NCBI GenBank assembly: GCA_017590115.1
Contig: JAGGNK010012559.1
Coordinates: forward strand, 5,135,459 to 5,199,458
Length of the DNA stretch: 64,000 bases
Direction of reading: 5' to 3'
Source: Montifringilla adamsi
Taxonomy: Eukaryota; Chordata; Aves; Passeriformes; Passeridae
The translations under genes were made by a program, and so were the position numbers. The notes below the pieces were generated by a model. That model saw only the letters and a list, made by a program, of their open reading frames with translations, had not been told where the DNA came from and ran no database searches. Positions 24,892 to 36,900 of this stretch are shown piece by piece. The number at the start of each line of letters is the position of its first letter. The stretch's first letter is position 1.

Positions 24892-24994
24892 TCATCCGTC
24901 CACACCCGCCAGGGTCGAGCTCGGCAGCCTGAAGAGCCTAGGCCAGGTGCTGCGGCTTTGCCCGGAGCAGCGCTCGGCAGCCCGGGCTGGGGCC

Positions 24995-25067
24995 ATGGAG
25001 AAGCGGCTTCTGTCCCGGGAGAAGAGGCGGCTCAGCGCCTGCCTGGTGTGCCGGATGTGCTGCATCG
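24995..25067 (+). CDS. MACF1: MACF1 alternative first exon B (exon 1 of the chain), Cys-rich leader
   Basis: An ATG in a strong Kozak context (GCCATGG) opens 24 codons plus one G, ending at a G/GTCAGT donor. The G joins AT of exon 2 to restore the Asp before ERDRVQKK. The leader is basic, then Cys-rich, ending CLVCRMCCI, which could be palmitoylated. It sits in a CpG-rich segment with repeats upstream. I used it to open the chain because its start context is the best. The well-known leader beginning MSSSDEE was not found and may lie upstream of the window. Confidence 0.7.
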
Positions 25068-27882
25068 GTCAGTACGGAGACACGGCCTTCAGGCATCCCC
25101 ACTGCGCGCCGGAGCTGGGAAGGGACGCTCTGGAGGGGTCTGGTGAAGGAAAATCCGTTAAAAAATGAGTGGGAGTGACACTGTGGTGCCAGGGGGCAGC
25201 TCCGGGGCTCCTGGAAGCCGTGGCAAGACTGGTGCCTGGTGGGGTGGGGAGTGAGGGGGGATGTGGCTCAGCCTACGGATGGTTTTTGGTGCCTGGCTCG
25301 GTGCCGTGGCCTGGGGACGGAGTGGGGCGCAGGGAGGTGACTCTTGTGTCACCCTGTGCCACGTGTCTGCGGCGCCCTGGAGGGGGAAGCCGCAGGTTGG
25401 GTGAGGAAGAGGAACAACGTTGGGTGGTGCTTTCCAGTCTGCATGGTGGGGTTTTCCCGAGGGTCCCTGGGACTGTGCAGGGACCCCCAGCCACCTCCCC
25501 ACCCCAGGAGGGGGTTCTGGGGCTGTTCTGGGGAGCTTGGCCTGGGAGATGCTGGTTTTCCCTTTTTCTCGATTTTTGACTTAAAATCAAAGCTAGGGCT
25601 GCTGTTGCCTGGTAGACCCTGATGTCAGAGATGTGTTTTGGGTGAGAAGGGCTCATCCTTTCCTGAAATATCCATGGGGTCCTCTGGGCTGGAGATGCAG
25701 TGCTTGGGGTTGAGTGCCGTGGGTTGGTGCTGGGAATCTCTCTGTGCTCCAAGATGATGTTGTTAAATCCTGCTGGACACAGGGCTGCCCTGAGCCCCCC
25801 TCGCTGTCTGGGGAGCTGAGTGAGACCCCCCTGCCCTGTGGGACCATCTCCTTTCACCTGTTTGCCTGTGCTTTTCTTCTGGTATTATTTTTTCATGGAG
25901 CAAAAAGCCTGCCTAGAGCTCCCTCATCTCTGTTTGGCATCACCACAAATCTCCCATCCCGTCCCCCTGCCGCCCCTGGGGACTGGGACCCCCTGGGGAT
26001 GGCACCCACGTTGTCACCCTGTCCTGGCAGCACTCAGAGCTCCCAGTGTCCGGCCAGGGCTGAGCTGTGGGACAGAAATAAACATTAAATCCTGGCAATC
26101 CAATGAACCAAAAATACAGGGACAGAATAAGCTGCTAATTGCACGCGCTGGCAGCGCCGGGCCAGGACCTGTTACGGGACATCTGGGGGTTTATGTAACA
26201 CCCTAAAGCCTTCCAGGAGTGGGCAGGGGAGGGGGACACCCTCCCAAAAGTGGGCAAGCCCCCTGTGCTGCCTCTGGGGGTGGTGGAGAGGTGCAGGGGG
26301 GGGATGAATTCCGGTGCTGCCGGTCGTACCTATCCCAGTCATCCACGCTGCTTTCGTTAAATATCCTTATTCTCGGCAGAAAAAAAAAAAGGTGTATTTT
26401 GTTCTGACTGGCATTTCCCTGCCCGGGGGGCATGCTGGAGCTGCATGAACAGCCCCATCCTGCAGCTTTCCCTGAATAAGCTGCCTGTGTTCCCTGTGCC
26501 CGCCTGGGATCCGCGCTGGCACCGCCGGCGATCCCTCTGTCTCTTCCCCTCATTTCAAAGTCGTTTGAGTTTCTGCATGAGAACCACTGACCAAGAGCTG
26601 CCTTTGTCTCCTTTTGACAGATGAACGGGACAGAGTCCAAAAGAAAACCTTCACTAAATGGGTCAATAAACACTTGATGAAGGTAAGAGTCACGGATTTT
26701 GTTATAAAGCCACTGAAATGACCAGCTCTCTGTCTGTTGCAGCTCAGGATTGGCAGATAAATGCCTTTTTAAGGGTTTTAAAGTTTTCTTTTATGCCAGG
26801 GCTGTTTGTTTTGAGTGTTCATATGAGTCAGAGCAGAGCAGGATGTGCTGGAAATGTGCTGGAGCCTTTGGAGGGCACTGTAGCATCACCACACAGCCCT
26901 TTTATTACCTTGCCCTCCTGGGCACCTGATCCTTGCTTCACACGAGGTTTGTGCATCCTGGGGGAAAGGAAGGAATCCTGAGTCACCCCTCTCATCCCCT
27001 TGCCAGGAAAAAAAGGGGCATTTTTATCCTTTGAAGGATGCTCCAGGGTGGGGACAATATCCAAAGTTTGTTAAGCAGGATTAGCATGGCACCACGAGGT
27101 GCCTCCTGCTTTCTTGGTTTTAATTAATTCTCCATTTGCCAAAAAAAAAAAAAAAGAGGAAAAAAAATGGTTTGAGCACTAGGTGTCCCAGCTGTGTTTT
27201 CCTGCCAGCTTTGCAAAGCTCTGTGCCAAGCTTTTGGCTGCTTCCTAAACCTTGCAGAGGAGGGAAAAACAGAGAAAAATCTTGAGGCTGCTGGGGAAAA
27301 ACATCCAGGGATTCCCGAGTGGGTAAAACCCCAGGACAAGCTCTGGGTGTGGGGGCAGAGAGGCTGCACGTGGTGCCCATGGAAAGGGCCACTGCCAGGT
27401 GGGAGCTGTGTTTTGGGAGGGGCTGTGAGGAATGTGAGAAGTTAAATTCAGGAGGGGCTGCCCTTCCTGCAGTATCGGGGGTCACCTGGGGTGCAGATGG
27501 TGTCACAGTTGGATTTTGTGTGTGAAATTGGCAGCAGCTTCTGCCAGGCCCTTTGGGAAGGGGGAGGCTGCTCTCCCTGGTGATGGTTTTGCTCTCCCTG
27601 GTGATGATTTTGCTCTCCCTGGTGATGATTTTGGCATCACTGATGGCTTTTCCCCTCCCCAGGTGCGCAAGCACATCAATGACCTCTATGAAGACCTGAG
27701 AGATGGTCACAACCTCATCTCCCTGCTGGAAGTGCTGTCAGGAGTGAAGCTGGTGAGTCCCCAGGGCTGGGCAGGGATTCTGGAGTCCCCCTGAACCCCC
27801 TCCATCCTCTCCCTGCTGCCCTTCACCCCCAGCCATCAGCTGTCTTTTCTCACCCCATGGTTTCAGTTTCAAATGTCTGTCA

Positions 27883-27947
<65 letters not shown>

Positions 27948-30900
27948 GTTATTATCATCTCTGTATTTTTTATTTATTTATTTTGACTCAAACCCCCATT
28001 CCCCAGGCTGGTCTCTCACCTGATTATGGTGCCTTGGGTAAAGCCCTTTTTTTGCTAAGTTTTACACACCTTCACCTTCCAGATGTGGTTCCGTATTTCA
28101 AATCATGGAGAACAGCAGAGTTTGACCAAAAACTGCTTCTGTGGCAGCGTGCCCAGCAGTTTATCTCAGCTGTGACACTCCTGCCTCATGCTCAGCTCCT
28201 GGGTTTGTAGCAGTCACTGGAGCATCGTAGAGTTCCCCCTCCTTCCTCCTCCTCCTCCTCTTCCCTCTCTGACTGACACATTCCCTCAGCTCTGGGAAGA
28301 TCCCAACTGCCGTAGCACAGCAGGAATTATTTTAGTTTCCCCCAAAAATAGGATGTGGGCAAAGATCTCCTACGTCCCTCCGTACCCTCCAGAGACGCCA
28401 AATCGGATTTTGTGGGGGCTGAAAACTTGGATCACTCCACTTGTGATCCAGACAGCTTCCTGCTCCTCAGCTTCCAAAATCAGGAGGAAATTCCAATGTT
28501 GGAACCCAGGGCGTGCTGGAGACCCAACCACCTTCACCCCGTGCTGTTGCTGTCTTTTTTTATTTATTTTATTTCCGTTTCGCCTCGTGCCTGGGTGTCA
28601 CATTTTGGTTTCCATTCTGTGTCCCTGCCGTGCCACCCTCCCCATCCTCCTCAGCCCGTAGAGCCACCAGCTCAGTGGAGCCTTCGCCTGGTGACAGCAC
28701 CAGCCTGGTGCCGTGCGAGCAGCGAGGAGGAGGAAGATGATGATGATGAAGAAGTAGGTCGAGCCTGCCCAGGCCACAGCAGCTCCCTGGCAGTGCCACC
28801 AGATCATCCAGTGCCATCCCAGAGGGTTTGGGATAAAACCCAGCCCGGGGTGCTCTGGAGCAGGGCTGTGTTCCCAGGCTGTGGATTGTCTGTGTGAGCA
28901 CTGCAGGGTCTGTTCTGGGCTCTGCATTGTCTGTGTGAGCACTGCAGGGTCTGTTCTGGGCTCTGCATTGTCTGTGAGCACTGCAGGGTCTGTTCTGGAC
29001 TCTGGATTTTCTGTGTGAGCACTTCAGGGTCAGCCTGCAGGCACGACATGCCACCCACCCGGTGTGACAGCATGTGTCCCCTCCACGGGGCGGGAGGGGA
29101 CAGGGACAGGTCCCTCACGCTGCTCGGGGCAGCTGTGAGGGCTGCACACCTGGCACTGCATGGACAGGCTCAGGGCACCTCTGGGGTCCTGCATGGGACT
29201 GGGGGTGGGAGTGAGCACAGCACAGCCCCAGGTGAGGGTCAGACCCCAGAATGTGCCCAGATGTGTTTTTCAGCCCCCGTGCTCGGGGTGACAGTGCCCT
29301 TGTGCAGTGTCACCTCCCTGGAGTGGGCTGTAGCACCTTCCTGATGGTTCCCTGCAGACCTGGAGGTGTTCCCCTTGGCAGGGACAGATTTTCCCCTTGG
29401 CAGGGACGGATTTTCCCCTTGCAGGAGAAAATTTCCCCTTGGAAAGACAACTCTTCCTTGCTGGAACAGCTCTTTCCCTTCAGGCTGGAAAAGGAAGGTG
29501 ACTCAGAGCACTTGGGGTGTCCCAGCAGTTCAGAACGTGGCTGTGGGCTGTGTCCCCTCACCGTGGTTGGAATGAGATGGTCTTTAAGGTCCTTTCCAAC
29601 CCAAAGCTCCTGTGACTCCATGAACATCCTGGTGATTCCTCATCTTGAGGCTGGGATTTGGCTTTGGGTGCCGCTCCTCCCTCTCCTGCTGATTCAAAGC
29701 TTCCCATCCCCTTTCCCTGGCTGTGGCTCAGCTGATGGAAACCTCTGGAAATCCCTCAGCTTCAGCAGAGATGGGCAAGGCTCCGGGTGCCTCATGTGCC
29801 CTTTCCCAGGGGCTTCAGAGTCACTTGGAGCAGCAGCCCCTGCCATGTGTGGGAAGAGCTGGAGGGGCTGGTGCTGAGGTCAGGGTTCCTCTGCCATCAG
29901 TGGATTCCTGCAGTCCTGAGTTCCTCTGCTCTGAGTCCTCCTGTCCTGAGTCCCCCTGTCCTGAGTCCCCCTGTCCTGCCTCTGCCTCCTCCTGGACAAT
30001 TTGACTCCATACCTGTTTGAATCCTCTTTGCTGAGCCCTCTTCCCAGCGTGTCTGGCTGTCCATGAGCTGGGCAAGATCCTGCCCTGGGATCTCAGAGGT
30101 TGAGCCCAGGCCTGGACACAGATCCTCAGGGCCTCAGCAGAGGTCTGGATCTCAGCATCTTCCCACCTCCATCTCCCAGCAGGGCATTTTAACCTTCTTC
30201 CAGCAGGATTGTGCATAGCAATGACCTTATTCACTGCAGAACAAGGTAGAGCAGGACGTGTGTGGGGGCACAGGGGGGTCACAGCAGCACGCTGACAGCT
30301 CCCAGGGGGGGTCACTGTGCATGTGGGGTGCTGCCAGCCCAGCCCAGCCCAGCCCCACGAGCCTGACCTAAAACTGCTGCCTGTGTCTTGCAGCCACGTG
30401 AGAAGGGGCGGATGCGCTTCCACCGCCTGCAGAACGTGCAGATTGCCCTGGATTTCCTGAAGCAGCGACAGGTAAGGGCTGATGAAAGCTCATCCAGCAG
30501 AGCTGGGTGGTTTTGTGCATTCTTTGTCTTGTCTGAGGCTTTGGAAGCAGTCGAGGAGCAGCCTGTGCTGGGGTGTGCCCGTCTCTGTGGCGCTGGTGGA
30601 GGATGGATTGCAGGGGGATTTTCCCCTGTGGGTGTTGTGCCTCTTGAAACCACCCCTGCACACAAAAACCACTGTGAAAAAGGGGCCTGACCCCAGCTCT
30701 GAGAAGGGGCTGGCAAATGGCACTTCTGTACCCCAAAAAGGCTCCTCTGGGGCTCCCTGGCAGATCCCTGCTGTGGGGATGGGCGGCTGTGGCATGTCTG
30801 TGCCCTCCCACCAATTTTGGGGGAGATGTGGCAGCTGGCTCTGCCCAGCCCGCACAGCCTTGACCTCGGGGCTGGCACTGTGTGGCATCACCCCTCTGCA

Positions 30901-33900
30901 TATCAGCATGGACTTATTATCCCCCAGTTTTGGGAGGACAGGCTCTCTTCACCAGATTTTTGGGAGCTGCACAGCCCTGGGCAGATCCTGCCTGGAGCAA
31001 TGGGATGCATCCCGAGACTTGTTGGCTCTGCAGGTGGAACCCCCCCCAGCCCCAGGGACTGGGTGTCCTGTTCTGCCTGTTGGGTCAGGTTCTCCCCACT
31101 GTGATGCTCCCAGATATGCCAAGGTGATGATGATGATGATGATAAATGGTACCAGTTCATGCTGAAGCAGAGACTTTTCTCCCTTGCTGCTGGCCTGAGG
31201 GCATGGAATAAATTTGAGCACATTCCTTACTCCAGAGAGGGTGAGCTGCTTCCAGCCCCCCTCCTCCTCCTCCTCAGCTTCTTGATAGAGACATTTTGCC
31301 AAGGGCTCTGGGGAACTTGTTTCTCCACTTGGATGAAACAGCTTTTTCCTTTGAAGTGTGGTGGCCTTGCTGGGATGTCTTACCCCAGACACTCCTGCCA
31401 GGGAATGATCTGTGGGGTCCCGTGGAGTGCTGGGGAGAGGGGACTCCCCCAGGGAGGAGTGAGGGTGTTCCTGCCTTCACTAGAGCTTGGTTTTGAGCCC
31501 AGGCTGGAGTTAAAGCTTGGTCATCCCCTTTTTGCCTGCTCTCTGTGGTCTGTAGCTGTTCAATTATGCACCAGTGCTCAGGGCTTTGGGGATGCTGCTC
31601 TGTGAGCTGAAGTAAAGCCATTAAGTGCTGGGAAAGCACTTTAGGATGGAGAGTGCTGGAAACATGGAAAAATCCTCCCCAGGCCAGGAGATGAGGTGAC
31701 ATCTCTGCCTCTTTAGGAATCACTGGGATCTTCCTGTGTGCCTCCTCCTCAGCAGAGTGCCCGGGGTGGCCCTGGGGACAGCGTGGTGGGGGACGTGTCC
31801 CCCTGCTCTCCGGGTGAGGCTGATGGGAAACTTTAACCCTGTTTGCCTTTTTTCCAGGTGAAACTGGTGAATATCCGCAATGATGACATCACAGATGGCA
31901 ACCCCAAGCTCACCCTGGGGCTCATCTGGACCATCATCCTCCACTTCCAGGTAGGAGAAGGGATTTTCTTGCCGGAGGACGCGGGGCGGGCGTCGGGAGC
32001 GCGTTGTCTCTCCGGGGCAGTGGAATCTGTGTTTTCTGCATTTTCCGTGGTGATGTCAGCACATGCATGGGTCTGGAGGTTCATGGCAGTGTCATGGAGA
32101 CCACGCTGGGAGGACAGCAACAGCCTCCCCTCATCATTTGCATAATGAAATCATTAATGATGGGTTGTGTGCCGTGGCCTCCCGGGGTTGTTGGCCGTGC
32201 CTGTTTGCTCAGCTGGAGTCTCTGGAGGAGAAGAGCAAATTTGGAAGGGGCCAGGGGCTGTTATCCCAAGGCACTCCTGGCCCTTTGGGTGGTCAGTGCA
32301 GCCACAGGACTTTTCACTGGCATGGAATGTGTCAGCTGGGTGACAGCAGAGGGATGGGAGAAATGCCCTGACCTGGGACTGTCTCCAGCAATTGTGTGCT
32401 AGAGATGCTGTTGGAAAAGCGAGTTTTCTGTCTTTAGTAGCTTCAAATTATCCAGTTGTAGCTCTGATGGCTTCAGGGGGTGACATGTGGCCATCAGTGA
32501 GTTGGCATTTAGGGTTTGCTGGGCAGTGCTGCTGTCAGCAGCTCGTTGGCCGTGTGGCATCAGCTCTGTGGGCATGAGCCCGAGGGATCTGCTGCATCCC
32601 AGGTCCCTGCCTTATCCCTGCTGGCCTCTTCCAGACAGGACTAGTGCTGGCTTTGAGACTCTTAAGGAAGATTGCACTGGAAAATGGTGTTTTTGGAGGA
32701 TGGGCAGTGCCTCAGGGAGAGGCTTTGGGGGCAGCGTGGGGCTGAGCTGGGTGTGAGGCTGCTGACGAGGCTCAGGCAGGCTCTGGATGCTGATGAGTCA
32801 CTGTCATCTCCGTGGGGCCCTGGCTGTGGCATCTTGTCCCCGCTGTCCTTGTGGTCACCCAGCCCTGGTGCGTCCTCTGTTGCAGGAGAGGGACATGAGG
32901 AAGTCATGGGTCCCCTCCATGCTTGGCTGGGAGGGGACACTGCCACCCTGGCCTGGGGGACAGGGTGGGTGGCACGGGAGGCGGGCGAGCCTGCGCGTCC
33001 TGCTCCCGCTGCACTAACGGGATTTTTTATGGGGTTGTAGCTCCATTGTGAACCTCTTAATCTCCCTTAGTGTCCCAGTGCTGCTGCCTGGGGGCAGGAA
33101 GAGCCCCGGGAGAGGTTTGGAGTGGGATGGTGCTGGTGTGGAGCTCAGGCTCTGCCAGCTCCGGTGTGATGAAGATGAGGAGGGTGTCCCGGTGCCATGG
33201 GGGTTGTTCCCCGTGCCCTGGGAGCTCTTGTGGTCACTGGTTTCCCTTAGTCATCTTCTGGATTGCTCCCTTTTGAGTGTTTCCTTGTTGAGCATTTCCT
33301 CACTGAATGCTTCCCTGCTTCCTGGGGCTGAGCTCAGTCCCCCCATCTTTCTGCCCCCTACTCCCCAATTTTTGTCTCACCCCCACTTTTGGTGCGTGTT
33401 ACCCAACCCTGCTCCCTCTGAGCTGGCAGGCAGAGTTGGGGTGCTCCATGCTCCTCAAACCCCTGCCCTGGGAGGCGTTTGGGGCAGGAGCCACAGGAGA
33501 GGGGCAGGACTGGGGCTGGACTGGGCTGGGCAGCATCACGCTCCCGTTCCTGCTGGGACCCTCCAGCCGCGGCTCCCTGGAGCGATGCTGGGTCCCCAGG
33601 GCACCTCTGTGCCCGTCTGTGCCCCAAGCTGGCTGAGCCTGGCAGCAGCGTGAGCACACTGGGCATTTGGGGCTCCCGGAATGAAGAATTAAGGAGCAAA
33701 CCTTCCGAATTGGAGAGAAACAGCCCTGCGGAGCCGGCTGGCGAGCATGCAGAGTCACTCTGACTCCTCCCTGCTTTTTTTTTTTTTTTTTTTTCCTTCC
33801 CATTTCTCTCCCACCCCTTCCTTTATTCTACCTTTGCCAACCTTCCTTAGGTTTTGTGTTTTATCCCCGTCTTCCCCAGCCTCTCCCACTCCCCTCCTCG

Positions 33901-36900
33901 CTCCGCTGCCTGATTCCTGCTCCCTGTTTGTGTTGGCAAGGGCCGTGCTCCAATTACCTCATATTTGGAGAGAAGGACGCCGCAGCCAATCCCCGCTCCC
34001 TCTGCTTTTAGGTCAAGTGATTTCTGAACTGCAGTGAGATGCTTTGAATTTGTCTTCTCGCAGCGCCCAGGCTGTAAGATGGCTGTCTGGAGCGGCGGCG
34101 GTGGCGGCAGGGCTGGCGGGAGGGGACAGCGACAAGGGGCAGTCGGCGGAGCGCTGCGCGCCGGGCGTTTGATCCGATGAAGCCCGGCTTGGGATTTATT
34201 TGGGAGCCGGCCACTCGCTCAGCTGCCTTCCTGCCGGCACCGAGCGGGAGGAGATGGGGAATTCGCTGGGCTGCGTTAAAGAGCAGAAGGAAAAAGCTGT
34301 GGGGAAGGCACCGCTGTCTCCCAAAAAAAGGGTGCGCTTCAAAAGGAGGCGGAGAGGGAAGAGGAGAGCGATGCCGGAGGCAGCCCCGCAGGAGGAGCCC
34401 CCGGCGCTGGAGGTGGCCGAGGATGAGGAGGCGCCCAAATCGAAGGCAGCCCCTGGGCAGGAGGGAGGAGAGGAGCCCTCCGGCAGCCGGCCCCGAGGCG
34501 GGGACCCCGATCCGGCAGCGCTGCGCCCCGGGATCATCGTGCAGGTGAAGGAGCGCTTCCAGGGGGAGGTGCAGAAAGCGCGCCTGGTGCTGGAGCCGCA
34601 GCGGCCGGGTGTGGCGGGAGCATCCCGGGAGGAAGGCACCACCGTCATCGCCCGCCTGCTGGAGAACCCGGCCGAGAAGGACTGCGAGAAGGCGGTGAGC
34701 CGGCTGGTCGAGCTGCAGAGGAGCGGCAGCTGCCGGGCCGTGCTGCTGCCGCTGCGCGCCGGGACCGATGGCCGTGCCGGGGGACTCCTGTCCCCGAGCA
34801 GCGCCGTGTCCGGCCAGGATCCAGCGCCCAGCCGGGAGCCGGAGGCCGGCAGCGCCGTGGATGCCTGGGGGAAAGGAGGCAGTGATGATCCCAGCTCCAG
34901 CGCCGCGTGGACGTGCTCCTCCGCAGCAGAGCCGGGCACCGTGTCCGAGCTGTCCACGCCGTCCCCCATGGTGGATCAGCTGGAAAACCCCGGCGTGGGG
35001 AGAAGCTCAGGGTTGCCGTCGTCCTCTGGGGCTGGGGAGGGAGATGGTCACGGGCTGCCGGCTTCCCGCAGCCCGTCCTCCTTCAGCGGCAGCGCGGCCC
35101 GGAGCTCCTCGGGGTACGGCAGCGACCGGCCGGCCAAGGGCACAGGAGGTGGCGGGACCACGGTGTCACCCTCTGATGGTGGCCTCAGGCTCGCTGTGGA
35201 GGGCCGGGCTTGGAGGGGGAGCTCGGGGACAGCCGGAGCAATGGTCAGTGTGTGAGTGTGCACAAGCCCCCTTTCCGGAGTGGGGTGGGGGGACCTGGCT
35301 CAGGGGACCCCAGATCCTGGTGGCTCCTGGGCATGGTCGTTTTGGTGAGGGGCAGCCTCGTGCTGAGCACGGGGGGCAGGATGCTGGGGAAGAAAGCTCC
35401 TGAAGTCTTTTCCCCTGCAGCATCTCCACTGGGAAAGTATCCCTTGGGGACTGAGCTGTCCTGTCCCCTGCTCCTGGCACAGGCAGGCTGGGAGTGACAG
35501 CCCCTGGATCCAGTGGGTGCGGCTGGTTGCTGCTGTCACCGGTGTCACTCGTGCCCTCAGGGTGTGAATTTGGGGTGTCCCCTTCCTGCTGCCCGTGCAG
35601 GATGAATGGCAGCAGGATGAACATGGAGACATGGGGGCTCTGCCTGCTCTGAGGGGTCTCCAAGAGGAACAGGAGGGGATGGTGCTGTGTTTCAGAGCCT
35701 GTTGCTGTTTGCTGGTCACTCTTTTGGGGGTGACAGCGTGGGCAAAGGTGCCCTTGGGTCTGGTTAAGCTGTGAATGCCCCAGGACAAGCATGTTGGTTC
35801 AAGGGGTTGTGGCCCTGATGCCTTTGCCAGGTTGGGACCACTGTCACAGCCACCATGTGGCCTTCAGCATCCTGCCACCAGTTGCTTGATGCACAAAACT
35901 GATGCTGGTAGGGTTTGGCCCCAAGTCCTGCGAGTTTCCACTCTCTTTTCTTGCTGGTGCTTCCCTAAATCTTTGTCCTGTCACAGACACGTGAAGAAAG
36001 GAGGGTGGAGCTGGTGCCGCACCCTGCACCTCCATAAGCACATCTCTAGGAGAGTTTCCTTCAAGGATGCTCTCAGGGAACAGGCCCAGTGGTTGGAGAA
36101 CCCCAGTGCTGTGTCAGGGATTAAAAATAAAGGATTTGTCAGATCTGGGTGCTGTGAGGTGCTCCTGGATGGGCAGCACTGCTGGAGAGCCCGAGCGGGG
36201 CAGAGCTGGTGGGTGGGTTCACAGAAGGGTTCATTCTGCTCTTAATTAAGCACCATCAGGTAATTAATAAAGGGGTTCTGAGCAGAGGGAGCTTTGTGGG
36301 TCCTCCCCTGCTCCCTGCAGGCGTGGAGGGTCCCATCCTGCATCCTGCTGCTCACCCAGCCCATCCTGCCATCCATCCCAGCTCTGCCGCCCGGTGCCCG
36401 CTCCCGACACCCCTGGGGAGAGCCAGCCCCGGGGCTGGAGGAGTTAAAGGCAGCTCCGGCAGTGTGGCAGCAGCTGACAAAGAGCAGTTTCATGTGTGAT
36501 GAGCAGCGTATCAGGCTGGAGAGGGAGGTGAGCTGCAGCATACCAATGACACCGGCAGCATCCGCCCCGCCGGCGGGAGAGGCGATAATCCCGCAGCTCC
36601 TGTCTCCTTCCTGCAAAGGGATGGCTGACAGCCGGGACCTGAGCGCTGCCAGCACCCAGCTCAGGGTGTTTTGAGGAGGGATTTGGGTGTTTTCAGGGCT
36701 GTAGGTAGGGCTGGGTCCTGGCACACCTGCTCCCTGCAGTGCCCGGAGGAGGAATCCGGGGAGCAAACAGCCTGCGTTGCCTTTCCGTGGGCACCCTGGA
36801 AAATCCGAGTGGCTCCCATCCTCCCCTTTGTCCTCCCCTCAATTAAGGGGAGGTAATTGTACTAACTGGGGAGCTGGAGAGGGGAGGGTGAGGAGGAAGC

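Larger units (their letters stand above)
24340..24994 (+). promoter_or_regulatory. MACF1: CpG-rich putative promoter and 5' UTR of first exon B
   Basis: GC-rich, CpG-dense segment before the Kozak-strong ATG at 24995. It contains a 71-bp tandem duplication (24563-24698) and a short-period ACACAGA-type repeat (24834-24891), so promoter or leader length could vary. No TATA box is visible. Confidence 0.5.
27753..30393 (+). other. MACF1: MACF1 intron 3
   Basis: Holds an ATT microsatellite, the candidate acidic cassette exon, a 41-bp minisatellite, short tandem repeats near 29370-29425 and 29914-29980, and a CR1 tail. Confidence 0.7.

Noticed and set aside
28885..29031. Regularly spaced repeats resembling a CRISPR array
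   Set aside because: The 41-bp units are directly adjacent with no spacers, in a vertebrate intron, so this is a minisatellite.
34196..34969. 257-codon minus-strand open frame
   Set aside because: It is the antisense shadow of the myristoylated exon and has no family resemblance.
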